Notes under the pieces: generated by a model
Databases searched by the model: none
The model's input: only the letters and a program-made list of their open reading frames with translations
What the model was told of the DNA's origin: nothing
Translations under genes and position numbers: made by a program
In this document: piece by piece, positions 51,261 through 63,482 of the stretch
Position numbering within the stretch: the stretch's first letter is position 1
Layout of the letters: each line of letters opens with the position of its first letter
From: Epiperipatus broadwayi
Lineage: Eukaryota; Onychophora; Udeonychophora; Euonychophora; Peripatidae
Reading direction: 5' to 3'
Length of the DNA stretch: 64,000 bases
Assembly (NCBI GenBank): GCA_028023455.1
Contig: JAQFVV010000142.1
Span: 1,621,941-1,685,940, forward strand

Positions 51261-52230
51261 AGGTCAGTAAAAGTTCATAACAGTCAATTACTAAAAATTT
51301 TAAATTTTAGAATATGTTATTTTAATACATTAATTATAGTTTGTCGATTATATCTTTAAAGTACAATTTAAAACTAAAGAAAATATGTGGTATATAAAAT
51401 TATAGCGAATTATTTAAAAAGTAGTTAAGTAAAGTATAACGTATTGTTTCATATGGTTGTAAAAGCTGGCCATATTAAATAACACAGCTATAAAAATTAA
51501 AAGTATATTTAATAAATTCGATTTTAATAGTTTAAAAACTGATAAGTTAATAAATACAGTATTTAAATTTGTAATCATATTTAAATAGTCAAAATTAATA
51601 TAGTATATTTTAAAATAAACTTTGTGATGGTGAAAATTATATCTAGTTCTATATTTTTAAAATTATTCTTCCAAATTTTTTATAATTATTTTATATAATA
51701 TAATAAGTGTATCAATTTTATTAGTCTAGGCAGAGAAATAGATTGAAAATCGTCTGTCAAAGTTATTGATCATGTGACTTGTATATTACATACGTTCACA
51801 CACACGCTTGTTTGAGTTAATAATAAAGTTTAAAATATTTTGAAATTGCAGTATAGAATTGGATGGAATTGTTGCCTATCATAAAAGTAAATAGTATTAA
51901 ACATTAAGTTAACTATCGTATAACATGCTTAAATGATGTAATAAAGACGAATACATTCATAATATAAAAATTAAATATTTTATTTAAATAAAAATAGATA
52001 AATTGAATATTAAGAAATGGAATAAGTTATTAAATGTTATTTTAAAAGTTATTTTAAAAGATTAAATAATTTAAATAAAGTTATAATTGAATTAAAAGTG
52101 GTATTTTAAATAATATTTTAAGTTCATTACGTCATAATTTCTAATTTTGAAATTTAATTCTACTATAAACTAAAAATATGTAAATTTGTTCTCAAGCTAA
52201 AGTAAGAATTAACCAATAGGAATAGGTATT
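51261..52230. other. AT-rich spacer, nothing recognised
   Basis: No recognisable feature. Confidence 0.5.
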
Positions 52231-52236
52231 CTTACA

Positions 52237-52310
52237 GACTATAAATATGATTTGCACGGGGTTATCAGGGGAGATTAATAATGTATTGAAACCGGAGAAA
52301 GGTAAATTAT
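52237..52310 (+). promoter_or_regulatory. Possible TATA promoter and short first exon
   Basis: ACTATAAATATGA at about 52238 is a good TATA-box match. About 30 bp downstream a GC-richer string GCACGGGGTTATCAGGGGAG begins, and it runs to GGAGAAAGGTAAAT, which fits a 5' splice site. No coding frame is attached. In such AT-rich DNA a TATA box alone means little; the coincidence with the GC-richer string is the only support. Confidence 0.2.
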
Positions 52311-55300
52311 AACTATCAAAGAGATAGTATTTATTTTTAAATTTTTTATTTTAGTCAATTTTTTTTTTAGTACTTTCTTATCATTTTATTTGCAAAAAAC
52401 TAATTGATAATTTTTAAAAGTATTTTTGCAAAAGAGAGTTTTAAAATATAATAATTTAGAAACTTCGTGGAAATGATTTTCTAATTTTTAAAGTACTTAC
52501 CAGTCGTATTTTATCTAAAAGTTTAACCTAAACTTCGCAATAAAGAATGGATATACTACGAAATAAAATGGATATAAGTTGTAATGCTGAAAAAATATTT
52601 GAAATATTTATTGATACAGCTTTATTAATACTTCACCGGAGAACTGTTTTGGTACATAAAAAAACCACAGCTCGGACATTATACGGAGTCTAAAAAATGT
52701 ATTGAAACGTATTATTTATAAGCTTATCCAAGATTTATTTTTTAAATAGTAATAAGACAATTATATTTCATGAATCATTTTATATAATATGATATTCAAA
52801 GGAGTAAAATGTTATATCCTTTCTGAAGGTAACATTTTTTTTTTATTTTTAAAAGAGATTTATAAAAATACCAAACGAAAGTTTAAATGTATCAAGAAGG
52901 AAACATATATAAAAAAGTGAACACATAGTTGAATAAAAGATGGATCCATGGAAATACAAATAGTACTTAAAAGTTTATCGAATATTTTTAAAGTTAAATT
53001 AGATGGATTGATGCATCGGATACGCAGAGAATATTGGTAGAGAAGATTAAGAAGCTTCACGGGATTAATTAATATTATGATTTAATAATTATCATCCTAA
53101 ATACTAAAACCAAGGATTATTTTCTATAAATTTTACTAAATGGATTAATAATTATTTTTATTTTAAACTTTAACGTGCTTGGAGGAGAACATTTTTAAAA
53201 ACTCTAGAGAAAATAATAAACATTTTGGACTTATCAGGAACTATCGTCAAGAAAATATGTAATTATAGTTTTGATTCCTTTTATTTTGTTAACCTAGTTT
53301 AAATCTAAATTTTTATATAAGATTAGGAAAAACATAAAAACATTAATTTATTAATATTAAAATTTTATAATATAACAATCTAATAATTTAGCTAAAAATA
53401 TTTTAATATAAAGTGTATGGGTGTGAATTTTTTTTTATATCTGCAATGCTCAAGTGGATAAAGGAAGCCTACTGAACACGATGACTAGATAAAGGTTATT
53501 GGTAATAATAATAACTATTGATAATTTATAATGTATATTTTTTTGTTTTCTTTAGATCATCCATAAATTGGAAGAATGAAGTGTAAAAGTTTTTTTTACT
53601 TATATGTACCGCATTTCATACAACATTTTAAAAAACATTATGAGATAGGATTGATTTGAAAATATGCATACGACGATTTTTTTTTTATTAGTGATATAAT
53701 CCAACATAACAAATAATTATGTGATTCTTTTAAAATTTTCATGTTATTGGATATTCAAATATTGTCTAAGTAGATTGTATATGATTAGACATATAGAATA
53801 ATGAAGTAAGCAGACTTTTCTTATGGAATCAGCTAAGATTGTTTAACTATTAATGAATTTTATTTATTGTTTTGTAAATGCAGATAGTTATTTATCGATG
53901 TAAGATGTGGAAAATCTTGAGAAATAATGTTGAGATAGTGGCTTGGAAGTACTTAGTGAACAGGAAACCAAGATGATGTTTTAAGAAATAGGATGTTATA
54001 AGGAATGGAAATAATATTTAGTCTTTATGTGAATATCAGCATAGTTAACAAAGCCCTATGACTGATACACATTTTATTTGGACAGTGTTTATATTTCTTT
54101 AAATATTTGATGTTCTAATAAAGCTGAAGAAATAGCTTTAACATCGTCCCTGTACTAGAGGATATTAGGCAGGTAAATGTCATACCTCTTCGCACTGTGC
54201 CATGATTTTGAGATATGTTAAGAGTAATACTCTAGCTTTCTTCCTTAATCCTATGCATCTGTTTTCGCTATCTTTATTTCATGTAACTGCATCGTTCAGT
54301 AAGATATGTTTAAGAGAAATGATAAATAATTTAGAACTTAGGTTATGCTATCGTTTTGTATAAGATTGGTTTATTTGCTTAGAAGGAATAGGACGTTATA
54401 ACTTAAAATTGAAGATCCAAAGTATCCTAAGGAAAGAAAAGAATCATAGAATATATTTTGAATTTTATTTCGGAAATGAAATATAAACTTTTTAAAATAA
54501 AGTATCTAAACAAAGATATTTTCTTTAAAGTGATAATAATTTTAAATGCTTTAGTATTATTTTTTTTTAAGAGAAAAATAAGTATTGCATATTTTTAAAA
54601 TACAATAGTACAAAGTAAATTATGTAAACAATATGCATAGTATATTTTTTGTTTATTGATTAACAGAAATATATTGATGATTACACTTATATCATACTAA
54701 AGTAAGGCTTAAAGAAGAATATATTATGATTAGTAAACATTGTGTGATAAATACTAAAATCTAGTACTGAATTTTTGGATAATATTTTGTGTAACATCTT
54801 TGACTTTGCAAGATGAAATTTTTTTTAATATTTTGAGAAATCCATACTCATTATAAAATTTTGTTTTCTATAGAATGTTTTTCTAAGTATGAATTTTTTA
54901 AAATAAGATAGTTTAATAATATTAAGGATAAAATGCTGTTGCTAATAAAGTAGATAAATATATTTGTAATAAGTTAACCATAATGAGAAACCAAATAGTA
55001 ACATTTTTTTTAAATTTTGTCCTAAATCTAAATAAAGATATAATTGAAATATAAATTATTTTTTTTATAACCCGGTAGATCAAACTGTAAAGTAAAAAAA
55101 GTTAAGGATATCCACTGTAAATAGTGTAAATAAATTGTTTATTTATTTGTTGTTAGTAATAAACTTTGTTAAATTTTGTTATTTCAAAAATTTTGTGTCC
55201 GAGTTATTTATTTCTCCACATCGCTGCATGAAATCATGATATATGCATAATAATCGAAACAAATATATAATTTTGCACAAAAAGATAAATAGAGAATTAT

Positions 55301-56131
55301 TTTAAGAATTTTAAATATTTTATTGGTATTCATTATAATTAAATAATCATAATCTTACATTATTTTATTGGTCATAAATCAGTTATCACAATATTATATT
55401 AAATTATATGCTATCAGTTGCCACACATATTTTGTTTGTCAGATTATTAAAATGCTACCACGTATTTATTATATCATTACATGAAGATATAAGATCATAT
55501 TATATTATTTCATTATTTTATTATGGTAATAAAATTATAGTAAAAAGAAAAGATATACAGAATTAGTTAAACAATGAAGAATATTATTACTGTTATTTAT
55601 TATTATTAGTTTCAGTGTAGTAGATTATGACATAAAATCCCTTCTCATATTTTACTACCGTATTTTTAAATTAACTTAGAATAAACTTTATGAACCTGAG
55701 ATTATTTTATTTGAGCTAGATTATTATTAAATAGAAGATTAAGATTTAATTATTAGTTTAATCTTAGTGAGTAGAAGTTATTAAAGTCGTAAGAATACTA
55801 TGAGTTTGTTATTTGAAATAGTAATAAAGGGGGGATAGTGTTCTTATGCCATTGAGGTAGTATCCTGTGGGATATTGGCTCAATGTAATCTATCTTGTCA
55901 CCTGTATTTTCACTTCAAGTCTCATGAAAATATTAAATATTTATTTAATTTATTTTTATAAACTGAACCTTATTCGTATTTTTAAATTTGAGCTAGTGAA
56001 ATATTTTAATTTTAATGCTGAATATTTTAGTTATTAATTATTAACTGGGATAGAACCCGTTTTATTTTATTTCATATATTATCTGAAGTGAGGATGCACG
56101 AGAGCAAGGTTAGATATATATATATATATAT
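52311..56131. other. AT-rich region, no gene recognised
   Basis: TTTTTTGTTTTCTTTAG at about 53540-53556 has acceptor-like form and TAGTAATAAACTTTG near 55153 could be a poly(A) signal, so a non-coding transcript starting near 52270 cannot be excluded. Reading frames are short. A less AT-rich block lies at 54140-54260. The 55840-55920 block (GGGGGGATAGTG to CAAGTCTCATG) is GC-richer and may be a repeat edge just outside the LTR element. Confidence 0.3.
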
Positions 56132-58240
56132 TGTAACCGGACCCGCATACAACCGTTTTATTACATCAGTTGTAACAATTTTCTGATGAGCATGCTGCAG
56201 GAAGGAACTATCAATTGATATTTTTAATGCAGATGTTAATGCCCCCCTACAACAATATTTCCTGCTCATCAGAGGATGTAGTACTATAGAGACTGGGAAC
56301 ATCTAAACATTTATGTTTGATTTCTCAAAAAGCACCATTAGAGTTCCGTCTCACTACAACCTGACTGGCTTAGGTCTAGTTATGTCGGATGTAGCTCAGA
56401 AGGCATGAGATTCTCATGAACCAGTGCTATAACTGATGAGTGATGCAATAAAACAAAACAGAACTGGATAACTGGATAACCAATTTAATTTTTAGTAACA
56501 AAAAAAAAAAATTTTTATTAAATAACAATTAATTAGCAATTTCTAACGAAGTTCATTTTATCCACATGATAATTCATTTTCATTTTACTTATGAAAGAGC
56601 TAGAAGCAGTTCTTTTTTTTTTATCAATAGTTCATTTACAAGTTCATTTATGAGAAGACGTTTGAAAACAGTCTAATTCAACAATAGTTCATTTTGAATC
56701 CATTTATGAGAAGAAGCTTGGGAATATTCTAATTCAACAATAGTTCATTTTGAATCCATTTATGAGAAGAAGCTTGGGAATATTCTAATTCAACAATAGT
56801 TCATTTTAAATCCATTTATGAGAAGAAGCTTGGGAATATTCTAATTCAACAATAGTTCATTTTAAATCCATTTATGAGAAGAAGCTTGGGAATATTCTAA
56901 TTCAACAATAGTTCATTTTTGTATTCCTTTATGAGAAGGAGCTTGGTAGCAGTTAAGCATTTATGATTTATATAACATTTCATTATTTTATGAATTATTA
57001 CTGATTGGTAAACATTTAAATTCAGCAATTCTTGGTTTGTGGAGCATTCATCATTTGGTAGTTAAAGCATTTATAATTTAGTCAAATATAAAAGTATACT
57101 CTTATACATAAACTCTGTTACATTATAAGAAGCTTAGAAGCAGTCAAGCATTTATGATTTATACAGCATTTCATCATTTTATGAATTATTACTGATTGGT
57201 AGATATTTGAACTCAACAATTCTTGTTTTGTAGAGCATTTATCATTTGATAATTGAGGCATTTATAATTTAGCCAAATATAGAAGTATATTCTTACACAT
57301 AAACTCTGTTACATTACCCAGATAGAAGTAATATGCAATTAAAGCATTTCTAATTCATATAGTAAATACGTTCAAATATTTTTATAAATAAATTTGCGTG
57401 TAGCTATTTCATAACTTCACTTTATAACGTATGATAAAGATGTTTTAACATTTTATAAAACAAATTCTATGTAGTTATTTCATAACTTCACTTTATAACG
57501 TATGATAAACGTGTTCTAATATTTTACAAAACAAATTCTATGTAGTTATTTCATAACTTCATTTTATAACGTATGATAAAGATGTTTTAATATTTTATAA
57601 AACAAATTCTATGTAGTTATTTCATAACTTCACTTTATAACGTATGATAAAGGTGTTTTAATATTTTATAACATAATTACCTTCCAGTTTTGCAGTCTAG
57701 TTTATTCTAAAGAAGGCAGGTTATTTCATCTATGGAAAGTCATGGCACAGCGTGGAGAGAGTGAAGCCGCTAAATTACCCCATTATTATCATAATTCCTC
57801 TAGCAAAGGTTTCTTTTTCCATTTTTACATTCTGTTAAAACTATATTTTAATCTCTCAAAAGAATTAAGTAATACACTTTCTTTTTTTAAAAAAAAAAAT
57901 TTAATATGTTCTGCTTCTCTGTGTAAGACGAGAGAGAGAAAAAAAAATTCTTTTCTTCCGACGACGTGCCTGATTTGAATACTGCCTCAGTTTAACTCAA
58001 GTATCTTTTTCTTTTTCTTTTTAATGATTGGATAATTAATTTCTTTTTTTTTATTGAGACAGATAAAAAAAAATAAGATGATATAATATTTTATTTAAAT
58101 CCATCAATCACAAAATTAAAAATATGATTTTTTTAAGCAAATCACAGCTTTATTGCATTCCCAATTAGACTGAATCACGCTAGATATTTTTGAATGGGGG
58201 GGGTTTGAATATTTATATGAGGAACAGCCTATCTGTTTCA
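56132..58240 (-). repeat. 3' LTR of the minus-strand element
   Basis: 2,109 bp, almost the same as the other LTR by eye. The main difference is five rather than three copies of the 56-bp unit (starts at 56682, 56738, 56794, 56850, 56906), which accounts for 112 of the 119 bp difference. Other differences are single substitutions and a few indels. The 71-bp unit occurs four times at 57400-57672. Confidence 0.92.
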
Positions 58241-58835
58241 TTATCCCTCACCAAATTTTGGGATGAAATCGCCTGGAAGTACGATTTTATTCCATATACT
58301 ATATACATTATTTCTCAGTACTGCCTGGTTTTAGATATGCTGATGAATGAGTAAGATGAGCTGGAAAAGTGAATACATGAACCATAGCCTCCAATGCCGG
58401 GACAAATAGATGGCCAAACACAAACTACCAGTACACACCGCCTCATGACGTCATGAGAAAATATCTCATTTTTAAGCACTACCTCTCTTGTACCTAGAAG
58501 TATCATCCAATCAAGAATAGGAGCCAGAGAAAAAAATCAATTTGGCACTCAGCCAACCCTGCTCAGCTTCGGTGAGTCTTAGGGGCTATCATTTGGCCTA
58601 TCCATGAGACCAAGGCCTATCCATGAGACCTATATGTACGCACTGCTGGACTACTCTTGGAGCACAACATCCAGGTCGGGATAGTGCCGAGCATATACTT
58701 TGGAGCATCATAACACAATGCATCCAAGCAGCTCCGCTCAATCATCCACCATCTCAACATGAAAAACACAAGTTCATGCATCACTACATCACACTCACAA
58801 ACTCTTTCCATCAGCTATCTCTATTTTATTCTGAA
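58241..58835 (-). other. 3' non-coding part of the LTR element
   Basis: Between the gag-like frame and the 3' LTR. Less AT-rich than the surroundings, with short open frames on both strands (58315-58506, 58617-58811 minus) but no domain. A CCTATCCATGAGACC string is duplicated (58597-58631). It ends at the possible polypurine tract at 58241-58252. A relic of pol was looked for and not found. Confidence 0.5.
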
Positions 58836-60305
58836 TTATAACTGCAACCTAGTTTGGAGAGACTGAGGATCATGATCAGTTCTCCTATATTCCTCTTTTA
58901 TATTATGAGGTGACATACTTCTGGATTGTCTTTTTGTTGAAAATTTATCGTGTTTAACATTACTGTGGTGTCTTGCTTCTTCACTTCTGTATTTTCTTTG
59001 GAGATCCTTGTTACTGTTTGATCTTCTAATTATACGCGTCCGATATGGACCATGAACACCATCTGTGAATTTTCTTCTATTCCTCTTCCATGGTGGTACT
59101 TCATTTTTACCATCTGTGAATTTTCTCCTGTTCCTCTTCCATGGTGGTACTTCATTTTTACCATCTGTGAATTTTCTCCTGTTCCTCTTCCATGGTGGTA
59201 CTTCATTTTTACATAAAAGTTCCTTTTTAAATGGTTCTTCTGCCATAGTAATTATTTTTTTAGTATTTATAAAAGTTTCTTGTTGCTTAATTTTTTTCAC
59301 ACTTATAAATCCTGAATTTTCAGATTCCCTTTTGGTGTCTTTTCCTGCGTAAGCAACTATATTTTTAAGAACTGTCTTTATATATTTTTTTTGTGTACTC
59401 AATTTTTGAATTGAGTTTATTAAGCTTTTGTTTAAAATTTCTATATATGGCTGAGGACTAACACACTTTTCTTTCCAATTTATGGTTTCTTTCTCTATCT
59501 CTGTTACTATTTCATAGCATATATCAGACAATTTTTCTGAAACATTTTCTTCTATATTGGACAGTTCCTTAGTTATATGAGAATTAAGTTTTTGGTTATG
59601 TTCATTTTCATGTTTTTTATCTTCTTGAAGATTAGAAGATTTTAAATTTGCTTTATTAGATTCATTTTCATCCGTTTGAAACTCTTTTGCTGTGTTTGAT
59701 ACTTCAGTCTCAGCTTCTGTATATACTTCTTTCTTTTCAATTTTAAAGGCATATTCCACAATCAGACTTTTTTCTGAAGGTAGACCAACAATTTCAAGAT
59801 CACCATTCATAATTTCAATTTCTTCCTTTTTAACAATCTCAAATCTTGCTTCATCAGTAATAGGTTATTCAATTTGTGATTCCTTTAAAATGTCTTTGGT
59901 TGGAAATCTCAAAGTCTCTTCCTCATCCAATTTTTTAGACTGAGTTATTTTTTTCATTAACTGGTTAAACTTTTCATTCTGTTTTTCCACTGCTTCTTTA
60001 ATTCATTTTTCTATTCTTTGGTTTGCTTCTACTGCTTGCTTGTTATATTCTTCTCTTTGCTTATCCCATTTTTGGTTATATTCTTCTCTTTGTTTGATAT
60101 CTTCTTCTCTTTGTTTATCCCATTTTTGGTTATCTTCTTCTCTTTGTTTATCCCATTTTTGGTTATCTTCTTCTCTTTGTTTATCCCATTTTTGGTTATC
60201 TTCTTCTCTTTGTTTGTCCTCTTTTTCTATTTGTTCTTTGATCATATCGAATAGCTGCTTTAACATGGCTTTCTTTTTTGTTTCCTGAGTTTCTACGTTC
60301 ACCAT
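58836..60305 (-). pseudogene. Gag-like frame with two in-frame stops
   Basis: One minus frame of about 490 codons from MVNVETQETKKK (60305), broken by TGA at 60003-60005 and TAA at 59865-59867, without any frameshift. The first 100 residues are a charged coiled coil with 11-residue repeats (KQREEDNQKWD, four or five copies). The middle is acidic and Lys/Glu-rich. Near 59062-59211 a 17-residue basic unit (KNEVPPWKRNRRKFTDG) is present three times, and the C-terminus is Arg/Ser-rich (KRQSRSMSP). No CCHC knuckle or capsid motif is recognised, so gag-like is inferred from position, coiled coil and basic tail. ATG 60305 lies about 415 bp after the LTR, as expected for a leader. It could also be an element-specific protein. 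Confidence 0.6.
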
Positions 60306-60508
60306 TTTTCCTTTGTTTTCTGACTTAGTAAGCTTCTCTCTCCACCCACATCATGACCTTACTCCATCTTCTTTGAAATGCCTGTTTCATTCTTTATGCC
60401 ATTCATTTTGGGTTTTTCTTTTAGACTTTTATTTTTCCATCCTTCCTGAACAAATTACATCACTACATCATATGCACTGTTCATATTACAGAATCATGAT
60501 CTGCTTAT

Positions 60509-60730
60509 GCCTATGAGTAGGCTAGCTAGATCGGATCTTACAGTAGGGTGGAAAATTAACCGGCCTATGAGTAGGCTAGCCAGATAAGGCCTCACAGTAG
60601 GATGCCAATGTAACTGGAGCCTATAGGTAGGTTAGCCAGGTAAAGCCTCACAGTTGGATGACAATGTAATAGGTGCCTATGGTTTAGGCTAGCTGGATAA
60701 AGCCCCATGTTGGGCGCCAAATGTAACCGG
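60509..60730 (-). repeat. Four tandem units containing PBS and LTR edge
   Basis: Units start at 60509, 60563, 60619 and 60675 (54-56 bp). Each runs from GCCTATGAGTAGGCTAGCC (or a variant) to the LTR-edge string (TTAACCGG, TGTAACTGG, TGTAATAGG, TGTAACCGG). Only the last has a good primer-binding site; the others keep decayed versions at the same place, for example CAGTTGGATGACAATGTAAT. Thus the junction between LTR and PBS has been multiplied into the leader. Confidence 0.85.
60702..60719 (-). other. Primer-binding site, tRNA-Lys type
   Basis: The minus strand reads TGGCGCCCAACATGGGGC two bases after the LTR end TTACA. It matches the complement of the 3' end of tRNA-Lys as used by many retroelements (TGGCGCCCAACGTGGGGC) with one mismatch. 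It fixes both the element's orientation and the LTR boundary. Confidence 0.88.
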
Positions 60731-62711
60731 ACCCGCATACAACCGTTTTATTACGTCAGTTGTAACAATTTTCTGATGAGAATGCTGCAGGAAGGAACTA
60801 TCAATTGATATTTTTAATGCAGATGTTAATGCCCCTCTACAACAATATTTCCTGCTCATCAGAGGATGTAGTACTATAGAGACTGGGAACATCTAAACAT
60901 TTATGTTTGATTTCTCAAAAAGCACCATTAGAGTTCCGTCTCACTCCTGACTGGCTTAGGTCTAGTTATGTCGGACGTAGCTCAGAAGGCATGAGATTCT
61001 CATGAACCAGTGCTATAACTGATGAGTGATGCAATAAAACAAAACAGAACTGGATAACTGGATAACCAATTTAATTTTTAGTAATAAAAAAAAATTTTTT
61101 TTATTAAATAACAATTAATTAGCAATTTCTAACGAAGTTCATTTTATCCACATGATAATTCATTTTCATTTTACTTATGAAAGAGCTAGAAGCAGTTCTT
61201 TTTTTTCTTATCAATAGTTCATTTACAAGTTCATTTATGAGAAGACGTTTGAAAACAGTCTAATTCAACAATAGTTCATTTTGAATCCATTTATGAGAAG
61301 AAGCTTGGGAATATTCTAATTCAACAATAGTTCATTTTAAATCCATTTATGAGAAGAAGCTTGGGAATATTCTAATTCAACAATAGTTCATTTTTGTATT
61401 CCTTTATGAGAAGGAGCTTGGTAGCAGTTAAGCATTTATGATTTATATAACATTTCATTATTTTATGAATTATTACTGATTGGTAAACATTTAAATTCAG
61501 CAATTCTTGGTTTGTGGAGCATTCATCATTTGGTAATTAAAGCATTTATAATTTAGTCAAATATAAAAGTATACTCTTATACATAAACTCTGTTACATTA
61601 TAAGAAGCTTAGAAGCAGTCAAGCATTTATGATTTATACAGCATTTCATCATTTTATGAATTATTACTGATTGGTAGATATTTGAACTCAACAATTCTTG
61701 GTTTGTAGAGCATTTATCATTTGATAATTGAGGCATTTATAATTTAGCCAAATATAGAAGTATATTCTTACACATAAACTCTGTTACATTACCCAGATAG
61801 AAGTAATATGCAATTAAAGCATTTCTAATTCATATAGTAAATACGTTCAAATATTTTTATAAATAAATTTGCGTGTAGCTATTTCATAACTTCACTTTAT
61901 AACGTATGATAAAGACGTTTTAACATTTTATAAAACAAATTCTATGTAGTTATTTCATAACTTCACTTTATAACGTATGATAAACGTGTTCTAATATTTT
62001 ACAAAACAAATTCTATGTAGTTATTTCATAACTTCATTTTATAACGTATGATAAAGATGTTTTAATATTTTATAAAACAAATTCTATGTAGTTATTTCAT
62101 AACTTCACTTTATAATGTATGATAAAGGTGTTTTAATATTTTATAACATAATTATTTTCCAGTTTTGCAGTCTAGTTTATTCTAAAGAAGGCAGGTTATT
62201 TCATCTATGGAAAGTCATGGCACAGCGTGGAGAGAGTGAAGCCGCTAAATTACCCCATTATTATCATAATTCCTCTAGCAAAGGTTTCTTTTTCCATTTT
62301 TACGTTCTGTTAAAACTATATTTTAATCTCTCAAAAGAGTTAAGTAATACACTTTCTTTTTTAAAAAAAAAATTTAATATGTTCTGCTTCTCTGTGTAAG
62401 ACGAGAGAGAGAAAAAAAAATTCTTTTCTTCCGACGACGTGCCTGATTTGAATACTGCCTCAGTTTAACTCAAGTATCTTTTTCTTTTTCTTTTTAATGA
62501 TTGGATAATTAATTTCTTTTTTTTTATTGAGATAGATAAAAAAAATAAGATGATATAATATTTTATTTAAATCCATCAATCACAAAATTAAAAATATGAT
62601 TTTTTTAAGCAAATCACAGCTTTATTGCATTCCCAATTAGACTGAATCACGCTAGATATTTTTGAATGGGGGGGGTTGAATATTTATATGAGGAACAGCC
62701 TATCTGTTTCA
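60722..62711 (-). repeat. 5' LTR of the minus-strand element
   Basis: 1,990 bp, with TGAAACAG...CCGGTTACA on the minus strand. It contains three copies of a 56-bp unit (61268-61430), two copies of a unit of about 180 bp (61430-61790), and four copies of a 71-bp unit (about 61890-62145) in which the minus strand reads TTATAAAGTGAAG, a TATA-like string. Promoter activity of the repeats is inference. Short open frames near both edges (for example 60689-60892 minus) are present in both LTRs but show no domain. Confidence 0.92.
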
Positions 62712-62746
<35 letters not shown>

Positions 62747-62747
62747 A
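62712..62747. repeat. (TA)n-(GA)n microsatellite
   Basis: TA run followed by AGAGAGAGAGAG directly after the 5' LTR on the + coordinate side. It is the original target site. Confidence 0.85.
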
Positions 62748-63426
62748 ACTATTTTTAAATAGTAAAGCTGACTTAATCCATTTATACATTTGTATATTTA
62801 TAGCTCTGAAAAATATATTGAATCATTGCAACTATTAAGAACAAACATGAATTAAATAATTGTATAAAAATATGTGCATCAGTGTAGTGATTTATTATAT
62901 TGTATTGAATATAATATAAAAAATGCCAAAAAAATGAAAAGTGAAAAAAGAAATTGATTTTTATACATATTTCAAGTAGTTAGACTAGTTCCAGGTTGTC
63001 TTCTGTTGTGCCTCATGAACTCCCTGTACAGTTATTATTACATCTGATTGGCTGTCATATAAACATTCTAAAAGTGCACATGAGAAGGTTTCAGCCTTTC
63101 ACTGTAACTAGTCCAGATTTAAAGTGAATTTAATGATTTAAATAGATAAAAGTATTTTAAGTATATCAATTGCTTTGAAAATATTCAAAAGGATGCATAT
63201 TGATAGTAAACATTCACTCTAAAAAACCAGATATGGCAGTTTGCTTTTTTATAAAATGTGTTGTTTCAAATGCTTGTTCTATTGCCATGGTCTAGTCATA
63301 TATACAGGATTATTTGGATGCATATGAAGTGCAATCAAAGATATATTTTTTAAAAATTTCATATTCAAAATAAACAATGCAGTGAAGTTTCCTGTTGAAT
63401 GTCACGTCCTCATACGTATAGAAACA

Positions 63427-63482
<56 letters not shown>

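Larger units (their letters stand above)
56132..62711 (-). mobile_element. LTR retrotransposon-like element, non-autonomous
   Basis: Two direct repeats (56132-58240 and 60722-62711) with TG...CA ends enclose 2,481 bp. Orientation is minus. The primer-binding site lies beside the right-hand LTR (60702-60719), so that one is the 5' LTR. A purine-rich GGTGAGGGATAA (minus) ends exactly at the other LTR and can be the polypurine tract. ATAT on both sides may be a 4-bp target duplication, but lies in TA repeats and is ambiguous. Inside is one gag-like frame (60305-58836) and no protease, reverse transcriptase, RNase H or integrase. LTRs near identity imply recent insertion, presumably with enzymes supplied by another element. 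Confidence 0.92.

Noticed and set aside
52548-52694. Short frame ending ARTLYGV, reminiscent of the histone H4 C-terminus
   Set aside because: Only about six residues agree well, the spacing to other H4 landmarks is wrong, and the upstream part does not fit. Probably chance; a protein search would settle it.
54140-54260. Possible spliceosomal RNA gene in a less AT-rich block
   Set aside because: Compared mentally with U1, U2, U4, U5 and U6 conserved strings; none match in order.
56072-56302. Minus-strand 76-codon frame at the LTR edge as a gene
   Set aside because: It occurs in both LTRs and extends past the LTR edge in one of them into TA repeats; no domain and no start context.
56430-56460. 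CTGATGAG in the LTR as a hammerhead core
   Set aside because: No matching GAAA core and stems at the needed distance.
59065-60288. Plus-strand frames of 67-95 codons through the gag-like region
   Set aside because: They are antisense shadows of the repeats in the minus-strand frame; orientation is fixed by the primer-binding site.
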